The notes below the pieces were generated by a model, which ran no database searches, had not been told where the DNA came from, and was given only the letters and a program-made list of their open reading frames with translations. From positions 110,826 through 174,825 of the forward strand of contig CAJWBE010000003.1 in assembly GCA_913020045.1 (NCBI GenBank): a stretch of 64,000 nucleotides of DNA, read 5' to 3'. Source of the DNA: an uncultured Oleiphilus sp. (GTDB lineage Bacteria; Pseudomonadota; Gammaproteobacteria; Pseudomonadales; Oleiphilaceae). Of this stretch, positions 1-9,826 are shown piece after piece (within the stretch, counting starts at the first letter, position 1; each line of letters begins with the position of its first letter). The position numbers were made by a program, and so were the translations under genes.

Positions 1-191
1 GCCGCCTCAAAGTAAAGTCTTGTGCCTGCGGCAACACCAAACAATAAAATGAGCGCGATACTATTAATATACATGGTATCGAGGGCCAAAATTCGGTCGG
101 GCCGACTAGGGCCAAGAAATAGTCGCCACAAGTTAAGTGAGAGAGAGATGCAAACTAGCGTAGTCGCAACCAATATTGCGGTACTTAGCAT
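1..191 (-). CDS. mrpF: Mrp antiporter subunit F (partial, cut by window edge)
   Basis: Membrane subunit F of the multi-subunit Mrp (Mnh/Pha) monovalent cation/proton antiporter. The visible 63 residues begin MLSTAILVATTLVCISLSLN and continue through a PSRPDRILALDT segment typical of MrpF, followed by a second hydrophobic stretch. The ATG at 191 overlaps the end of mrpE by 7 bases, which supports translation from the same mRNA. The C-terminus, and mrpG if present, lie beyond base 1. Identified by motif and operon position. Confidence 0.88.
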   Translation of the reverse strand, partial: MLSTAILVATTLVCISLSLNLWRLFLGPSRPDRILALDTMYINSIALILLFGVAAGTRLYFEA

Positions 192-688
192 TGGAATATC
201 TCCTTAAGAGGGCGCTCATAGCGTTGCTTAATTGATGTGATGAGCTCCTCTTCGTCAGATAGGTTCAACACGTGCACATAGAGCCACTGCCGGTCTTCTG
301 AAATTTCTGCACTGACGGTGCCCGGTGTTAGCGAGACAGTGCTGGCAAGAATCGTAATCGGCAGCTCATGCTCAATATCGACCGGTACGGCCACAAAGGC
401 AGGTTTCAATAGTTTGGCGGGGCCGATTACTAACAGCGCAACTTCAAAGTTGGCGGCGATAATGTCGCCAATAACCACAAAGATATAGCGAATGATAGCA
501 AAAGGCTTTTGAAAGCTAGGTTGGGGGTCCTGCATGCCCGACGTCATTAGCGGTATGGCGATGGCCAAAAATGTTGCGAGTACTAAGTGGCCAGGGGCTA
601 CCGTATTGTTCAGCAGTAACCAAACGATAAACAGCAAAAACGAGTGCCCGGGCATCGGCAATAGGCGAAAACGAGGCTGAGCTTTCAT
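185..688 (-). CDS. mrpE: Mrp antiporter subunit E
   Basis: Subunit E of the Mrp cation/proton antiporter, 167 aa, the normal length for the MNHE family. Two N-terminal hydrophobic segments (about residues 14-48) and another near 65-90 are followed by a soluble C-terminal domain containing STVSLTPGTVSAEI, characteristic of MrpE. Its ATG overlaps the mrpD stop (ATGA) and its end overlaps the mrpF start, so it is translationally coupled on both sides. MrpE supports assembly and activity of the complex and is not thought to form the main ion path. Confidence 0.92.
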   Translation of the reverse strand: MKAQPRFRLLPMPGHSFLLFIVWLLLNNTVAPGHLVLATFLAIAIPLMTSGMQDPQPSFQKPFAIIRYIFVVIGDIIAANFEVALLVIGPAKLLKPAFVAVPVDIEHELPITILASTVSLTPGTVSAEISEDRQWLYVHVLNLSDEEELITSIKQRYERPLKEIFQC

Positions 689-2196
689 TGTTCAATTCCT
701 CCCGGAAGGAGAGCGTCCACGGATTGAGCTCTGTCGTGCAGCTGAGCCGCGGCTAGATTTGTGTAGTCTGTAACGGGACCGCCAAATATAACCATTAATG
801 GCGATGCGGATAGCAGCAAAGCCACTGCAAGCAGTCTAAGTTTAGAGAGCGGCGCATCAATGGTACTTTCCCCTTCATGGCGCCAGAAAATCGTAGTGCC
901 AGCTCGGGATATGGCAATTAATGAGGCAAGGCCTGCGATTAGTATGACTGGCCAGACCCAAGCAATTTCAGCCATGCCTTGTGCAGCTTGCAATACGAGA
1001 ACTTTGCCGACAAAGCCTGATAACGGCGGCATGCCGACAACAGTGAGTGCCGCAATGAAAAAGGCGATACCGATAACTTTTCCATGTTTCATTTTGCGCG
1101 CAATGACATAGCGATCTTCGGCTTTGCCTCGTTGCTTCCCAATTAGGTCAGCTAACAAAAACAATGCGCCAGTCACTAAGGTGGAATGGACCATGTAGTA
1201 AAGGGCTGCTGAGGTGGCCGCCTCTCGCTGCATAGCAATGGCGAGTATCAAGGTCCCAACTGAGACGATGACTAAATTGGCGGCTGTTAATCTTAAGCTT
1301 GGGCTGGCTAGAACGCCCACAGCACCAAAGGCAATGGTGAGCAGCGCTAATGGCCACAGCCAAGGAATGGCAATACTGGCTAGCGCCCCAGCCTCTTCGC
1401 CAAAGACAACAGTATGCACTCGCAAAATACTATAAACGCCAACTTTCGTCATGATAGCGAATAATGCTGCCACGGGTGCACTGGCTGCCGCATAGGTTTT
1501 GGGTAGCCAAAAGTGCAATGGCAGCAAGGCTGCTTTCAAACCGAAAACCACTAACAATAGCAGACCGCCGGTTTTTGCTAAGGCTTGTTCATGCTCACCC
1601 AGTAAGCGAACTTTGTTCGCGATGTCGGCGATATTTAGGGAGCCTACGGTGCCGTAAATAATGCCTAGCGCAAACAGGAAGATACTTGATCCGACCAGGT
1701 TTAGGATGACGTAATGTACGTTAGCCTTTGTTTTTTGCTTGCCGCCCCCATGGATGAGCAGCGCGTAGGAGGCGATTAACAACACTTCAAAAAATACGAA
1801 GAGGTTAAATATATCGCCTGTTAAGAACGCTCCGTTAATACCCATAATTTGGAACATAAATAATGGGTGAAAGAACATGCCGTCATTGTCATCGCCGGCA
1901 CAGGCGTATAGTTGCGCGCCCAAACCGAGTACTGATGTTAGCAATACCATCGTTGTTGAAACCCTATCAGCGATAAGCGCTATGCCAAACGGAGGCTGCC
2001 AGCCCCCGAGTATGTACATTTGTGTACCCTGCTGGTGGCTAGTAATTAGCAATAGAGTCGCAATGCCGACGAGAGCGAGCATCGCGCAAACTGCAAACAC
2101 GCGATGTCGATTAATAGAGTTACTTAGTGGCGGCAGCAGCATAAATACTGCCGCGAGCATCGGCAGTAAGATAGGAAAAATAGGTAAGTGTTGCAT
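685..2196 (-). CDS. mrpD: Mrp antiporter subunit D
   Basis: Subunit D, 503 aa, a polytopic membrane protein of the proton-antiporter-M family related to NuoM/NuoN of complex I. It opens with hydrophobic segments and a GGWQPPFGIALIADRVS stretch, then the central channel-like region with the conserved HFWLPKTYAAA and the GMPPLSGFVGK motif near residue 390. It works with MrpA to exchange sodium or potassium for protons at the inner membrane, giving salt and alkali tolerance. The start is fixed by the single-base overlap with mrpC. Confidence 0.95.
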   Translation of the reverse strand: MQHLPIFPILLPMLAAVFMLLPPLSNSINRHRVFAVCAMLALVGIATLLLITSHQQGTQMYILGGWQPPFGIALIADRVSTTMVLLTSVLGLGAQLYACAGDDNDGMFFHPLFMFQIMGINGAFLTGDIFNLFVFFEVLLIASYALLIHGGGKQKTKANVHYVILNLVGSSIFLFALGIIYGTVGSLNIADIANKVRLLGEHEQALAKTGGLLLLVVFGLKAALLPLHFWLPKTYAAASAPVAALFAIMTKVGVYSILRVHTVVFGEEAGALASIAIPWLWPLALLTIAFGAVGVLASPSLRLTAANLVIVSVGTLILAIAMQREAATSAALYYMVHSTLVTGALFLLADLIGKQRGKAEDRYVIARKMKHGKVIGIAFFIAALTVVGMPPLSGFVGKVLVLQAAQGMAEIAWVWPVILIAGLASLIAISRAGTTIFWRHEGESTIDAPLSKLRLLAVALLLSASPLMVIFGGPVTDYTNLAAAQLHDRAQSVDALLPGGIEQ

Positions 2197-2561
2197 TAAC
2201 TATTCCTCTTACTTTGCGCGACGGATTTGGTCGGTTTTGCTGGAATTTGACCATCTACATGGTCATTTCCTTGATCTGCTCTAGAGCGCATCGCCAAAAT
2301 CACAAGAAATGCGGTCATGGCAAAACCAATAACAATCGCTGTGAGTACCAGCGCTTGCGGGAGTGGGTCGCTATATTCGCTTGACTGGCCCAAGACTGCT
2401 GCCCCATCCAGCTTCAAGCGGCCGCTAGCGAACAGAAATAGGTTTACTGCATAGGAGAGCAGGGTGAGTCCCATCACGACAGTAAATGTTCGGCCTCGGA
2501 GTACGAGAAAAAAACCGCAAGTGGTTAGTACGCCGACACAGAAAGCATAAGTGGCTTCCAT
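2196..2561 (-). CDS. mrpC: Mrp antiporter subunit C
   Basis: Subunit C, 121 aa, a small NuoK-like membrane protein with three hydrophobic segments. The SYAVNLFLFASGRL and DPLPQALVLTAIVIGFAMTA stretches are typical of MrpC. It shares one base with mrpA upstream and one with mrpD downstream, so the four genes read as a tightly packed operon. The C-terminal tail (about residues 95-121) is polar and lysine/serine rich, probably cytoplasmic. Confidence 0.94.
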   Translation of the reverse strand: MEATYAFCVGVLTTCGFFLVLRGRTFTVVMGLTLLSYAVNLFLFASGRLKLDGAAVLGQSSEYSDPLPQALVLTAIVIGFAMTAFLVILAMRSRADQGNDHVDGQIPAKPTKSVAQSKRNS

Positions 2562-5356
2562 TACCCGTTCTCCTCAGTATTAATGCGTTCGCTGGTGGTT
2601 AGCTTGCCTAAGTTTGCGAGTATCAAGAGTACCGCTCCGACAACAGTTAGGTAGACACCTACGTCAAATAGCATGGCGCTCGCCAGTTCGAACTCGCCAA
2701 TCCAAGGCAGATGGACGTAGTCAAACCATGACGTAAGGAAAGGCCGATCAAAGATCCAGCTGCCTAAACCAGTCGCGGTGGCAATTAATATTCCGCTCGC
2801 AATTACCCATTGATAGTCGACATTAATACGCGGTTTTATCCACAAAACGCCGTGAGCAATATACTGTTGAATAATGGCCACCGCTGTAATTAAGCCAGCG
2901 ATAAAGCCGCCACCCGGAACATTGTGTCCGCGCAAGAAAATATAAAATGAGACCAATAAAGCAAGAGGAAGAAGGCTTTGGGATACCGTTTCAAACATCA
3001 TTGGGTGAGGGTCATTACTCCACGCCCGTCCTCTATCATCACTGATTGGCAAAAAGATTCGCATCTTAGCGATGAGTTTAAAGATACCTAAGGCAGCAAT
3101 GCCGAGTACGACGATTTCTCCTAGAGTATCGAAGCCCCTGAAATCAACCAGAATCACATTGACGACATTCGTTCCGCCGCCGCCTGTTTTACTGTTAGCA
3201 ATAAAGAAGTCTGAAATGGTATTTGGCGGTGTTGTGAGCATCGCGTAGCAAATAGTGCCGATTACACAGCCGATAAGGCCTGAAATCAGCAAGTCTCCAC
3301 TTAAGCGGCTGGGGCTGGATTCTTTCAGCGTACTTTGCGGCAAAAAGAAGAGCGCTAAAAGCAATAATATGATGGTAACAATCTCAACTGATAGCTGAGT
3401 AAGTGCTAAGTCGGGAGCGGAGAACTGAGCAAAGGCAAGAGACACGATTAGACCAACAACCGACAGGAAGATTAAGGCTGCGAACCTTCTTCGATGCCAG
3501 ATTACGGTTGCGATGGCGCTGAGTATCATTAATACGGCGCCGGTTATGGTTACACCATCAAGAGGGATTTGAGGGCGCGAACCTGTATTCTGGGTTAAAT
3601 CGAGTAGCGGGAATGCAGCCATCGCGAGCGTGAAAACTAGTAAGCAGGATATATAGCGTTGGAGCGAGCCGTTTTCCAAGGTTTTGATAACGTTCTGGCA
3701 TGCGGTAACGAGCGATTGTACGGCGCCTTCAAACACATGTTTAGCGTCGGTCTCGTCGAAATGAGATTGAAATTGAAAAAGGTGGCGTCGGTTATAGTAA
3801 ATGGTTATTCCGCCAATCATAGCCAGTACGCTCATTAGCAGTGGAATGTTAAGACCATGCCATATCGAGAGGCTATGAACAGGCACGTCATGGGCAAGCA
3901 CTGAAAACGAAGCAACGCTCAAAAGGTCGCCTACAACATAAGCGGGAAAGATGCCGACCAGTAAGCAAAGCGTGACGAGGATCTCGACGGGTACTTTCAT
4001 ATAGCGCGGCGGCTCTTTGGGTGTTTTGGGTAGGTCTATTGGCTCGCCATTGAAAAATACATCATGAATAAAGCGCAGAGAGTACGCGACGGAGAATGCT
4101 GCACCGACTGTTGCTAACAGCGGGATCATCCAAGACAAAGAGCCGAGCATGCTTTGGTTAAGTGTTTCCGCAAAAAACATTTCTTTCGAAAGAAAGCCAT
4201 TTAGCAATGGCACGCCGGCCATCGATAATGCTGCAACGATCGCCAATGTCGCCGTATAGGGCATGTACTTCCAAAGCCCATTGAGCTTGCGCATATCCCT
4301 TGAACCCGACTCATGATCAATGATGCCGGCGGCCATAAACAGTGAGGCTTTGAATGTCGCGTGGTTAATAATATGGAAAACCGCGGCGACAGCGGCTAGG
4401 TCCGAATTAAGGCCCAAAAGAAGTGTGATAAGGCCAAGGTGGCTAATCGTTGAGTAGGCAAGAAGCCCCTTCAAATCATGTTTGAATAGCGCGATATAGG
4501 CGCCTAGCAACAATGTTGTCAGCCCCGTGAGACTGACGACCAGAAACCATAGGTCTGTGCCGGCCAGAACGGGGTAGAAGCGAGCCATTAAAAATATACC
4601 CGCTTTGACCATTGTTGCAGAGTGTAAGTAAGCACTCACAGGCGTGGGCGCTGCCATTGCATGAGGAAGCCAGAAGTGGAATGGGAATTGAGCTGACTTT
4701 GTGAATGCGCCCAAAAGTATCAATATTAACGCGATAGGGTAATGGGCATGAGATCGAATTAGTTCGCCGTTAGCTAGCACGGTGTCTAGATCGTAACTAT
4801 CCACCATGTTGCCAATCAGTAATAGCCCTGCGAGCAGAGCAAGTCCGCCAGCACCAGTGACGGTGAGGGCCATTCTCGCGCCTTTTCTTGCTTCTGACTT
4901 ATGAGACCAAAAGCTGATCAGCAAGAATGAACTAATTCCGGTGAGCTCCCAGAACATCCATAACTGAAGTAGGTTATTGGAGGTGACAATGCCGACCATG
5001 GCGGTCATAAATAGCATTAAGTAGGCGTAGAAACGCCCCATGGAGTCTTTCTCTGAGAGGTAATAACGCGCATAAAGAATGACTAGCAGACCAATGCCAA
5101 GAATTAACAGCAAGAAAAGTAGCGAAAGACCATCTAGTCGGAATGAAAGATCGAGTCCCATGATAGGAATCCATTCGATGGATTGCCTAATGGTTTGTCC
5201 ATCGAATATGTCGCCGGCATACATTAGAGCGAGTGTTAACGACCAAGCCGGCAATACTGCCACAGAGAAAGCGCAGACGCTGCGCCCGAAACGAGCCGTA
5301 AGCAAGGGGACTAAAGTGCCAATAAGTGGTAACAGTACGACCCATAGCAGATTCAT
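2561..5356 (-). CDS. mrpA: Mrp antiporter subunit A fused to subunit B
   Basis: Large subunit of the Mrp cation/proton antiporter, 931 aa. Residues 1 to about 780 are the NuoL-like MrpA part, with [20 protein letters not shown] near residue 225 and [15 protein letters not shown] near 385. Residues about 790-931 carry an MrpB domain ([14 protein letters not shown]), which Bacillus encodes as a separate gene. The fusion is common in gammaproteobacteria, so the absence of a separate mrpB is expected. A GGAG ribosome site lies 12 bases before the ATG. It is the first gene of the minus-strand operon and is divergent from the TAXI gene. Confidence 0.95.
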   Translation of the reverse strand: MNLLWVVLLPLIGTLVPLLTARFGRSVCAFSVAVLPAWSLTLALMYAGDIFDGQTIRQSIEWIPIMGLDLSFRLDGLSLLFLLLILGIGLLVILYARYYLSEKDSMGRFYAYLMLFMTAMVGIVTSNNLLQLWMFWELTGISSFLLISFWSHKSEARKGARMALTVTGAGGLALLAGLLLIGNMVDSYDLDTVLANGELIRSHAHYPIALILILLGAFTKSAQFPFHFWLPHAMAAPTPVSAYLHSATMVKAGIFLMARFYPVLAGTDLWFLVVSLTGLTTLLLGAYIALFKHDLKGLLAYSTISHLGLITLLLGLNSDLAAVAAVFHIINHATFKASLFMAAGIIDHESGSRDMRKLNGLWKYMPYTATLAIVAALSMAGVPLLNGFLSKEMFFAETLNQSMLGSLSWMIPLLATVGAAFSVAYSLRFIHDVFFNGEPIDLPKTPKEPPRYMKVPVEILVTLCLLVGIFPAYVVGDLLSVASFSVLAHDVPVHSLSIWHGLNIPLLMSVLAMIGGITIYYNRRHLFQFQSHFDETDAKHVFEGAVQSLVTACQNVIKTLENGSLQRYISCLLVFTLAMAAFPLLDLTQNTGSRPQIPLDGVTITGAVLMILSAIATVIWHRRRFAALIFLSVVGLIVSLAFAQFSAPDLALTQLSVEIVTIILLLLALFFLPQSTLKESSPSRLSGDLLISGLIGCVIGTICYAMLTTPPNTISDFFIANSKTGGGGTNVVNVILVDFRGFDTLGEIVVLGIAALGIFKLIAKMRIFLPISDDRGRAWSNDPHPMMFETVSQSLLPLALLVSFYIFLRGHNVPGGGFIAGLITAVAIIQQYIAHGVLWIKPRINVDYQWVIASGILIATATGLGSWIFDRPFLTSWFDYVHLPWIGEFELASAMLFDVGVYLTVVGAVLLILANLGKLTTSERINTEENG

Positions 5357-5691
5357 AAGCGGGGGTGACTCCGGTTTAAATGGGGGGCGATGTTAACATT
5401 AGAATGATTGATAGAGATTGCCTTCGCCTTGTTTATTATTCATATTAATTACTTTGCCATGATCGAAATGTGATGTACTGAGTCGTCTGAAACGCTTGCG
5501 GACATCGTGTTTTATTCGTTTGTGGCTTGCTCGATTCACGGATAAGTAATCTGGTGTAGAGTTGTATCAAAAAAATACTACTTGCAGTAGTTTTTTTGAA
5601 GCTATCAGCGTTAAATTGTCTCTAATAAATACAATTAGAAGATTAGTGCTAATAAGGACAATTACAAGATGCTTTTTATGGTGAGATTTCA
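5357..5691. other. Divergent intergenic region with hairpin and inverted repeat
   Basis: This 335-base AT-rich spacer separates the divergent mrp operon and the TAXI/desaturase pair and holds no credible coding frame. It contains a strong hairpin at 5567-5599 flanked by A and T runs, and a 7-base inverted repeat AATTGTC (5614-5620) / GACAATT (5657-5663) close to the TAXI start. Promoters for both directions must lie here, but no -35/-10 pair stands out clearly. Confidence 0.6.
5567..5599. repeat. Symmetric hairpin with A-tract and T-tract
   Basis: ACTACT (5577-5582) pairs with AGTAGT (5586-5591) around a TGC loop. The stem continues with seven A on the left and six or seven T on the right, interrupted by one bulged T at 5576. 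It looks like a bidirectional terminator, but it lies between two divergent genes, where a terminator is not expected. It could block read-through between opposing antisense transcripts or act as an operator. Confidence 0.5.
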
Positions 5692-6678
5692 ATGAAAAAC
5701 GGGTTTAGGCGTTACCTATCTGTTGGCTTTCTACTGATGTCTCTGTCTCTCGGGTGTTTTTCGCAAGAGTCAGCGCAGGAGTACGCAATTGTTGGCACGG
5801 GTGGAGTGACAGGCGTTTATTATCCAGCAGGCGGTTCAATTTGCCGCATGGTCAACAGGCTGCGTTCTCAGCATGGCATTCGTTGTGCGGTAGAGAGTAC
5901 TCAGGGGTCGATCTATAACCTTGAGAAGGTCCGAGAGCGAGACTTGGATTTCGCGGTTGTTCAATCTGATTGGCACTTTCATGCGGTTAATGGCTCTGCT
6001 GGTTTTGCTGACGCGGGTGCTGATACAACTTTGCGTTCGGTATTTTCTCTGTATGCAGAGCCCTTTACTGTGGTTGCTCGAGTCGACTCAGGAATAAAAA
6101 CGTTTGGAGATTTAAAAGGAAAACGAGTCAATATAGGCAACATCGGCTCGGGTCAGAGGGCGACCATGGAAGCCTTAATGAAAACGCTGGGCTGGATGCA
6201 GACTGACTTTGCTGAGACGCATGCGCTTAAATCTGTGGACCAAGCGAAGGCGCTCTGCGATAACAGGTTTGATGCCATGGTCTTCGTGGCAGGCCACCCA
6301 AGCGCTTCAATTAAAGAGGCGACTACGTCATGTGATTCGCGCCTGATTCCGGTACGGGGGCCTGAAATAGATCAGTTGGTTGCGGCTAACAGTTACTATC
6401 AGCATATTGAGATACCGGGTGGGATGTATCGTGGCAATGATCACCCAGTGAAGACGTTTGGCGTAGGTGCGACCATCGTGAGCTCTTCCGAAGTGTCCTC
6501 GAAGGTGATTTATGAAGTGGTCAAAGCGGTGTTTGATAACCTTGAGTCGTTTAAACAGCTGCACCCTGCCTTTCAGGGGCTCAGCAAGAAAAAAATGCTA
6601 GAGCTCGGATTGACTGCGCCATTGCATGAAGGCGCGTTAAAGTACTTTCGTGAAGCTAGAGTGTTAGGTAAAAATTGA
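5692..6678 (+). CDS. TAXI family TRAP-transporter solute-binding protein
   Basis: Exported solute-binding protein of the TAXI type, 328 aa. An N-terminal signal ends near LSLGCFSQESAQ; a cysteine at residue 22 could be lipid-modified, but the lipobox is imperfect. The mature start, YAIVGTGGVTGVYYPAGGSI, is the glycine-rich signature of TAXI proteins, followed by the IYNLEKVRERDLDFAVVQSD and GKRVNIGNIGSGQR segments. TAXI proteins normally deliver a carboxylate (glutamate in one characterised case) to a fused TRAP DctQM permease. No permease gene is adjacent, so the partner is unknown. A GGTGAG ribosome site precedes the ATG. The stop is one base before the next start, implying coupling. Confidence 0.88.
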   Translation: MKNGFRRYLSVGFLLMSLSLGCFSQESAQEYAIVGTGGVTGVYYPAGGSICRMVNRLRSQHGIRCAVESTQGSIYNLEKVRERDLDFAVVQSDWHFHAVNGSAGFADAGADTTLRSVFSLYAEPFTVVARVDSGIKTFGDLKGKRVNIGNIGSGQRATMEALMKTLGWMQTDFAETHALKSVDQAKALCDNRFDAMVFVAGHPSASIKEATTSCDSRLIPVRGPEIDQLVAANSYYQHIEIPGGMYRGNDHPVKTFGVGATIVSSSEVSSKVIYEVVKAVFDNLESFKQLHPAFQGLSKKKMLELGLTAPLHEGALKYFREARVLGKN

Positions 6679-6679
6679 G

Positions 6680-7651
6680 ATGGATGGGGTGAATGTTAAG
6701 GCGTTCTTAAGTGCCGACGAAATATGTTCTTTGAGAGAGTCATCAAACTTGCGAGCTTTTTCAATGTTTGCGTTTAACTGGGTATTGATTGGGCTCGCAA
6801 TGGGGTTGGTCGCAAATTGGCCCTCAGTCGTAACGGTTATCATTGCGTTATTTATTATCGGAGGTAGGCAGCTAGGCTTGGGAATTCTCGTACATGAGTG
6901 CTCCCATCGCGGTTTTTTCTCGACCGCGCGGCTCAACGATTTTATGGGACAATGGTTTGCAGGCGTGGCCGTCCTAGTGCCCATCAATTTTTATCGACCG
7001 TATCACTTCAAGCACCATACCAGTACCGGCACAACAGAAGATCCGGACGTTGGCAATATTGCTCAGTATCCGGTAACTAAAGCGAGCTTTCGGCGAAAAA
7101 TTATGCGCGACTTTAGCGGTGTTTCTGGCATGAAGGCAACGCTAGCTCTTTTGTTATATGTGTTGCCGGGCCGTGCCGGCAATGCGGTTTCTCTGGGTGT
7201 AAATAGCCAAGATATCGGCAAAGATTCTGGTTGGCAGATGGGCTTGCGTAATTACTGTCAGGTGCTCGCGTTTCACCTTGCTTTTTTTAGCTTACTTTAT
7301 GCGCTTGGGCAGCCATGGCTCTATGGGTTGTGGTGGCTTGCATACTTAACAACTCATCCGTTTATTATTCGAATGCGGCAAATCGCTGAGCACGGTTCGA
7401 TGCCTATGTTATCGTCAAAAGACGTTCGACAAACCACGCGAACAACGATGGCTGGATGGTGGGAGCGTTTATTGTTCGCGCCAAACTATGTGAATTATCA
7501 CTGTGAGCACCACTTGTTGCCGACGGTACCCAGTTATCGCCTTCCTCGAATGCACCGTTTGTTAAAGAGCAAAGGCTTTTACAAAGGGAGCGAGGCGGCA
7601 CTGGTTGAGGGTGGTTATCGTGCTGTTTGGCGTCTAGCGTCTGCTGGGTGA
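6680..7651 (+). CDS. Membrane fatty acid desaturase family protein
   Basis: Integral membrane di-iron enzyme of the FA_desaturase family, 323 aa. The three histidine clusters are intact: HECSH (72-76), HFKHH (109-113) and HCEHH (274-278), with an extra H238 near the third. Hydrophobic segments lie near residues 30-70, 90-105 and 192-232. The family inserts double bonds or hydroxyls into acyl chains, sphingolipids or carotenoids; the HECSHRGFF and EHHLLPTVPSY forms resemble proteobacterial acyl-lipid desaturases, but the substrate cannot be told. It starts one base after the TAXI stop, so the two are probably co-translated, an unusual pairing. Confidence 0.85.
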   Translation: MDGVNVKAFLSADEICSLRESSNLRAFSMFAFNWVLIGLAMGLVANWPSVVTVIIALFIIGGRQLGLGILVHECSHRGFFSTARLNDFMGQWFAGVAVLVPINFYRPYHFKHHTSTGTTEDPDVGNIAQYPVTKASFRRKIMRDFSGVSGMKATLALLLYVLPGRAGNAVSLGVNSQDIGKDSGWQMGLRNYCQVLAFHLAFFSLLYALGQPWLYGLWWLAYLTTHPFIIRMRQIAEHGSMPMLSSKDVRQTTRTTMAGWWERLLFAPNYVNYHCEHHLLPTVPSYRLPRMHRLLKSKGFYKGSEAALVEGGYRAVWRLASAG

Positions 7652-7713
7652 CGGGCTAATATCGATAGAGGGAAAAGTGATACAGGAAAAGAATTAATAG
7701 AAAAGAAGTAAGC

Positions 7714-7746
7714 CGGTGCGCTATCGACCATATCGACAGCGCACCG
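7714..7746. terminator. Long hairpin between convergent desaturase and glyS
   Basis: CGGTGCGCT (7714-7722) pairs perfectly with AGCGCACCG (7738-7746), and an inner TCGA/TCGA pairing extends the stem. It sits between two convergent genes. On the minus strand it is followed by a T-rich stretch, so it likely terminates transcription entering from either side. The T-run is imperfect. Confidence 0.6.
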
Positions 7747-7753
7747 ATCGCGT

Positions 7754-9826
7754 CTATTTTGACAGTAGTGAAATATCAGCGACTCGCAAAAATAAGCCTC
7801 TCAACTGATTCAATAGTGCGAGGCGATTATTCTTAATCGCTTCGTCGTCAACCATCACCATTACATCATCAAAGAACTGATCTACCGGCTGATGCAAAGC
7901 CGCTAGCGAAGCAAGTGCTTCACCGTATTGGCCGGCGTCAAACAAAGGAACAACCTTAGCCGCTTGAGCCTCCAGCTGTGCTGACAATTCTATTTCGGCA
8001 GCTTCGCTTAGCAGCGATTTGTCGATGCTGGTGTTGGACATTTCAGTTTCTTGTTTCGATAAGATGTTCGAAACACGCTTGTTGGCGGCTGATAATGCTG
8101 CCGCCTCTTCTAAGCGACAGAAAGTATTGACGGCTTGAATTCTGCGGTCAAAGTCGACAGGCCTTGTTGGGCGACGAGCGTTGACGGATAAAAATACTTC
8201 TGCCGAAATATTTTCGTCTTCATACCAGGAACGAAAGCGCTCTAGCATGTAATCCACTAAATCATCGACGACGGATTCGTTTGCAAGTCCGTCATACTGC
8301 TCAGCGGCCCAAGACATGAGGTCGTTTAGGTCGATATCTAGTTCTTTCTCGACGATTATTCGCAGTACACCTAAAGCGGCCCGTCGCAACGCGAAAGGGT
8401 CTTTGGTGCCGGTGGGTGGCTGATTGATGCCAAATAGTCCGACGAGAGAATCTACTTTTTCTGCAATAGAAAGTGCGCAACCGGTTGCTGTGGTGGGCAA
8501 CGGACCGCCTGCATACTTCGGCATATATTGTTCGTTCAAGGCGAGAGCGACTTCCTCTGGTTCGCCGTCATGCAGGGCATAGTGGTAACCCATTATTCCT
8601 TGCAGGTCGGTAAACTCGAGCACCATTTCGCTCACAAGATCCGACTTAGCTAGCTGTCCAGCTTTTTGTGCATAGCCTTCGTTATTGCCAAGATGCAAAG
8701 CTATTTTAGCGGCGAGTTTGGATACGCGCTCAGTCTTTTCGAAGACAGTGCCAAGCTTAGTTTGGAAAACAATATTCTTGAGTGCGTCCCGCTTAGCTAG
8801 CAAAGACGTTTTCTTGTCGGTTTCAAAGAAAAACGCCGCATCAGAAAGACGTGGCCGAATGACTCGTTCATTGCCGCTAATCACTTGCTGCGGATCTTTG
8901 CTCTCAATATTGGATAGCGTTATGAAGTGAGGTAGCATTTGCTGCTTGTCGTCTACCACGTGAAAATACTTCTGATGCTCTTTCATCGACGACACTAGTG
9001 CTTCCGCCGGAACGCTGAGGAAGCGTTCTTCAAAGTTTCCGAGCAGTGGCACTGGCCATTCGTTTAACGCGCAGACTTCGTCTAACAAATCCTCATCGAT
9101 GACGGCAATGCCGCCGACGTCTTTAGCGGCAGCTTCAACGCCGGCGCGAATTTTATCTTTACGCTGCTCGTAATCTGCGATGACTCTGCCTTGATCGAGC
9201 AAAGTAGACTCATAGGACATCGCATCGTTGATTTCAATTTCACCTTGGCTGTGGAACCGATGGCCACGTGTGACTTTGCCATTTTGAATGTTGAGAATGC
9301 TTCCTGGCACGACTTCGTTGCCAAAGGTCATTAGTATCCACTGCACGGGTCGCACAAATTCAACACGTTGGGCGCCCCAGCGCATTCGCTTCGGAATAGG
9401 AAGTTTATTGAGCGATTGCTCAACAATATTATTCAGCAGTTGGATGGTTTGCTGGCCGGCCTCTGTACTTTTATAGACGAGCCACGCACCTTTGGGCGTT
9501 TCCATCTCTTCGAGCTCGCTAGGGTCGATGCCCAGCGAGCCGGTAAAACCTGTGAGCGCTCGAGTCGGGTTGCCGTCAGCGTCATAGGCCGCTTTCTTTG
9601 ATGGGCCTCTTTTTTCAACAGACTTTTCTGGTTGCTGTGTTGCTAGGCCTTCTACCCGGATTGCGAGTCGGCGCGGGCTGGCAAAAGATTTGGATGCGCT
9701 GAACGAAAGGCCTGCATCAGCTAGGCCATCTAAAACACCTTTTGAAAATGCTGCTGAAAGCTTTTTAAGAGACTTGGGTGGTAGCTCTTCGGTTCCGATT
9801 TCTACGAGAAAGTGTTGAGTCGACAT
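7754..9826 (-). CDS. glyS: Glycine--tRNA ligase beta subunit
   Basis: Beta subunit of the heterotetrameric bacterial glycyl-tRNA synthetase, 690 aa, full length (E. coli about 689). It begins FLVEIGTEELPPKSL, the family signature, with GTKDPFALRRAALG near residue 480 and the C-terminal DALR-type anticodon domain. It binds tRNA-Gly and supports the catalytic alpha subunit. Its ATG overlaps the last base of glyQ, so the two subunits are made from one mRNA. Confidence 0.97.
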   Translation of the reverse strand: MSTQHFLVEIGTEELPPKSLKKLSAAFSKGVLDGLADAGLSFSASKSFASPRRLAIRVEGLATQQPEKSVEKRGPSKKAAYDADGNPTRALTGFTGSLGIDPSELEEMETPKGAWLVYKSTEAGQQTIQLLNNIVEQSLNKLPIPKRMRWGAQRVEFVRPVQWILMTFGNEVVPGSILNIQNGKVTRGHRFHSQGEIEINDAMSYESTLLDQGRVIADYEQRKDKIRAGVEAAAKDVGGIAVIDEDLLDEVCALNEWPVPLLGNFEERFLSVPAEALVSSMKEHQKYFHVVDDKQQMLPHFITLSNIESKDPQQVISGNERVIRPRLSDAAFFFETDKKTSLLAKRDALKNIVFQTKLGTVFEKTERVSKLAAKIALHLGNNEGYAQKAGQLAKSDLVSEMVLEFTDLQGIMGYHYALHDGEPEEVALALNEQYMPKYAGGPLPTTATGCALSIAEKVDSLVGLFGINQPPTGTKDPFALRRAALGVLRIIVEKELDIDLNDLMSWAAEQYDGLANESVVDDLVDYMLERFRSWYEDENISAEVFLSVNARRPTRPVDFDRRIQAVNTFCRLEEAAALSAANKRVSNILSKQETEMSNTSIDKSLLSEAAEIELSAQLEAQAAKVVPLFDAGQYGEALASLAALHQPVDQFFDDVMVMVDDEAIKNNRLALLNQLRGLFLRVADISLLSK

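Noticed and set aside
2561..5356. Missing mrpB as a sign of a broken antiporter operon
   Set aside because: The MrpB domain is fused to the C-terminus of MrpA, a normal arrangement in this class.
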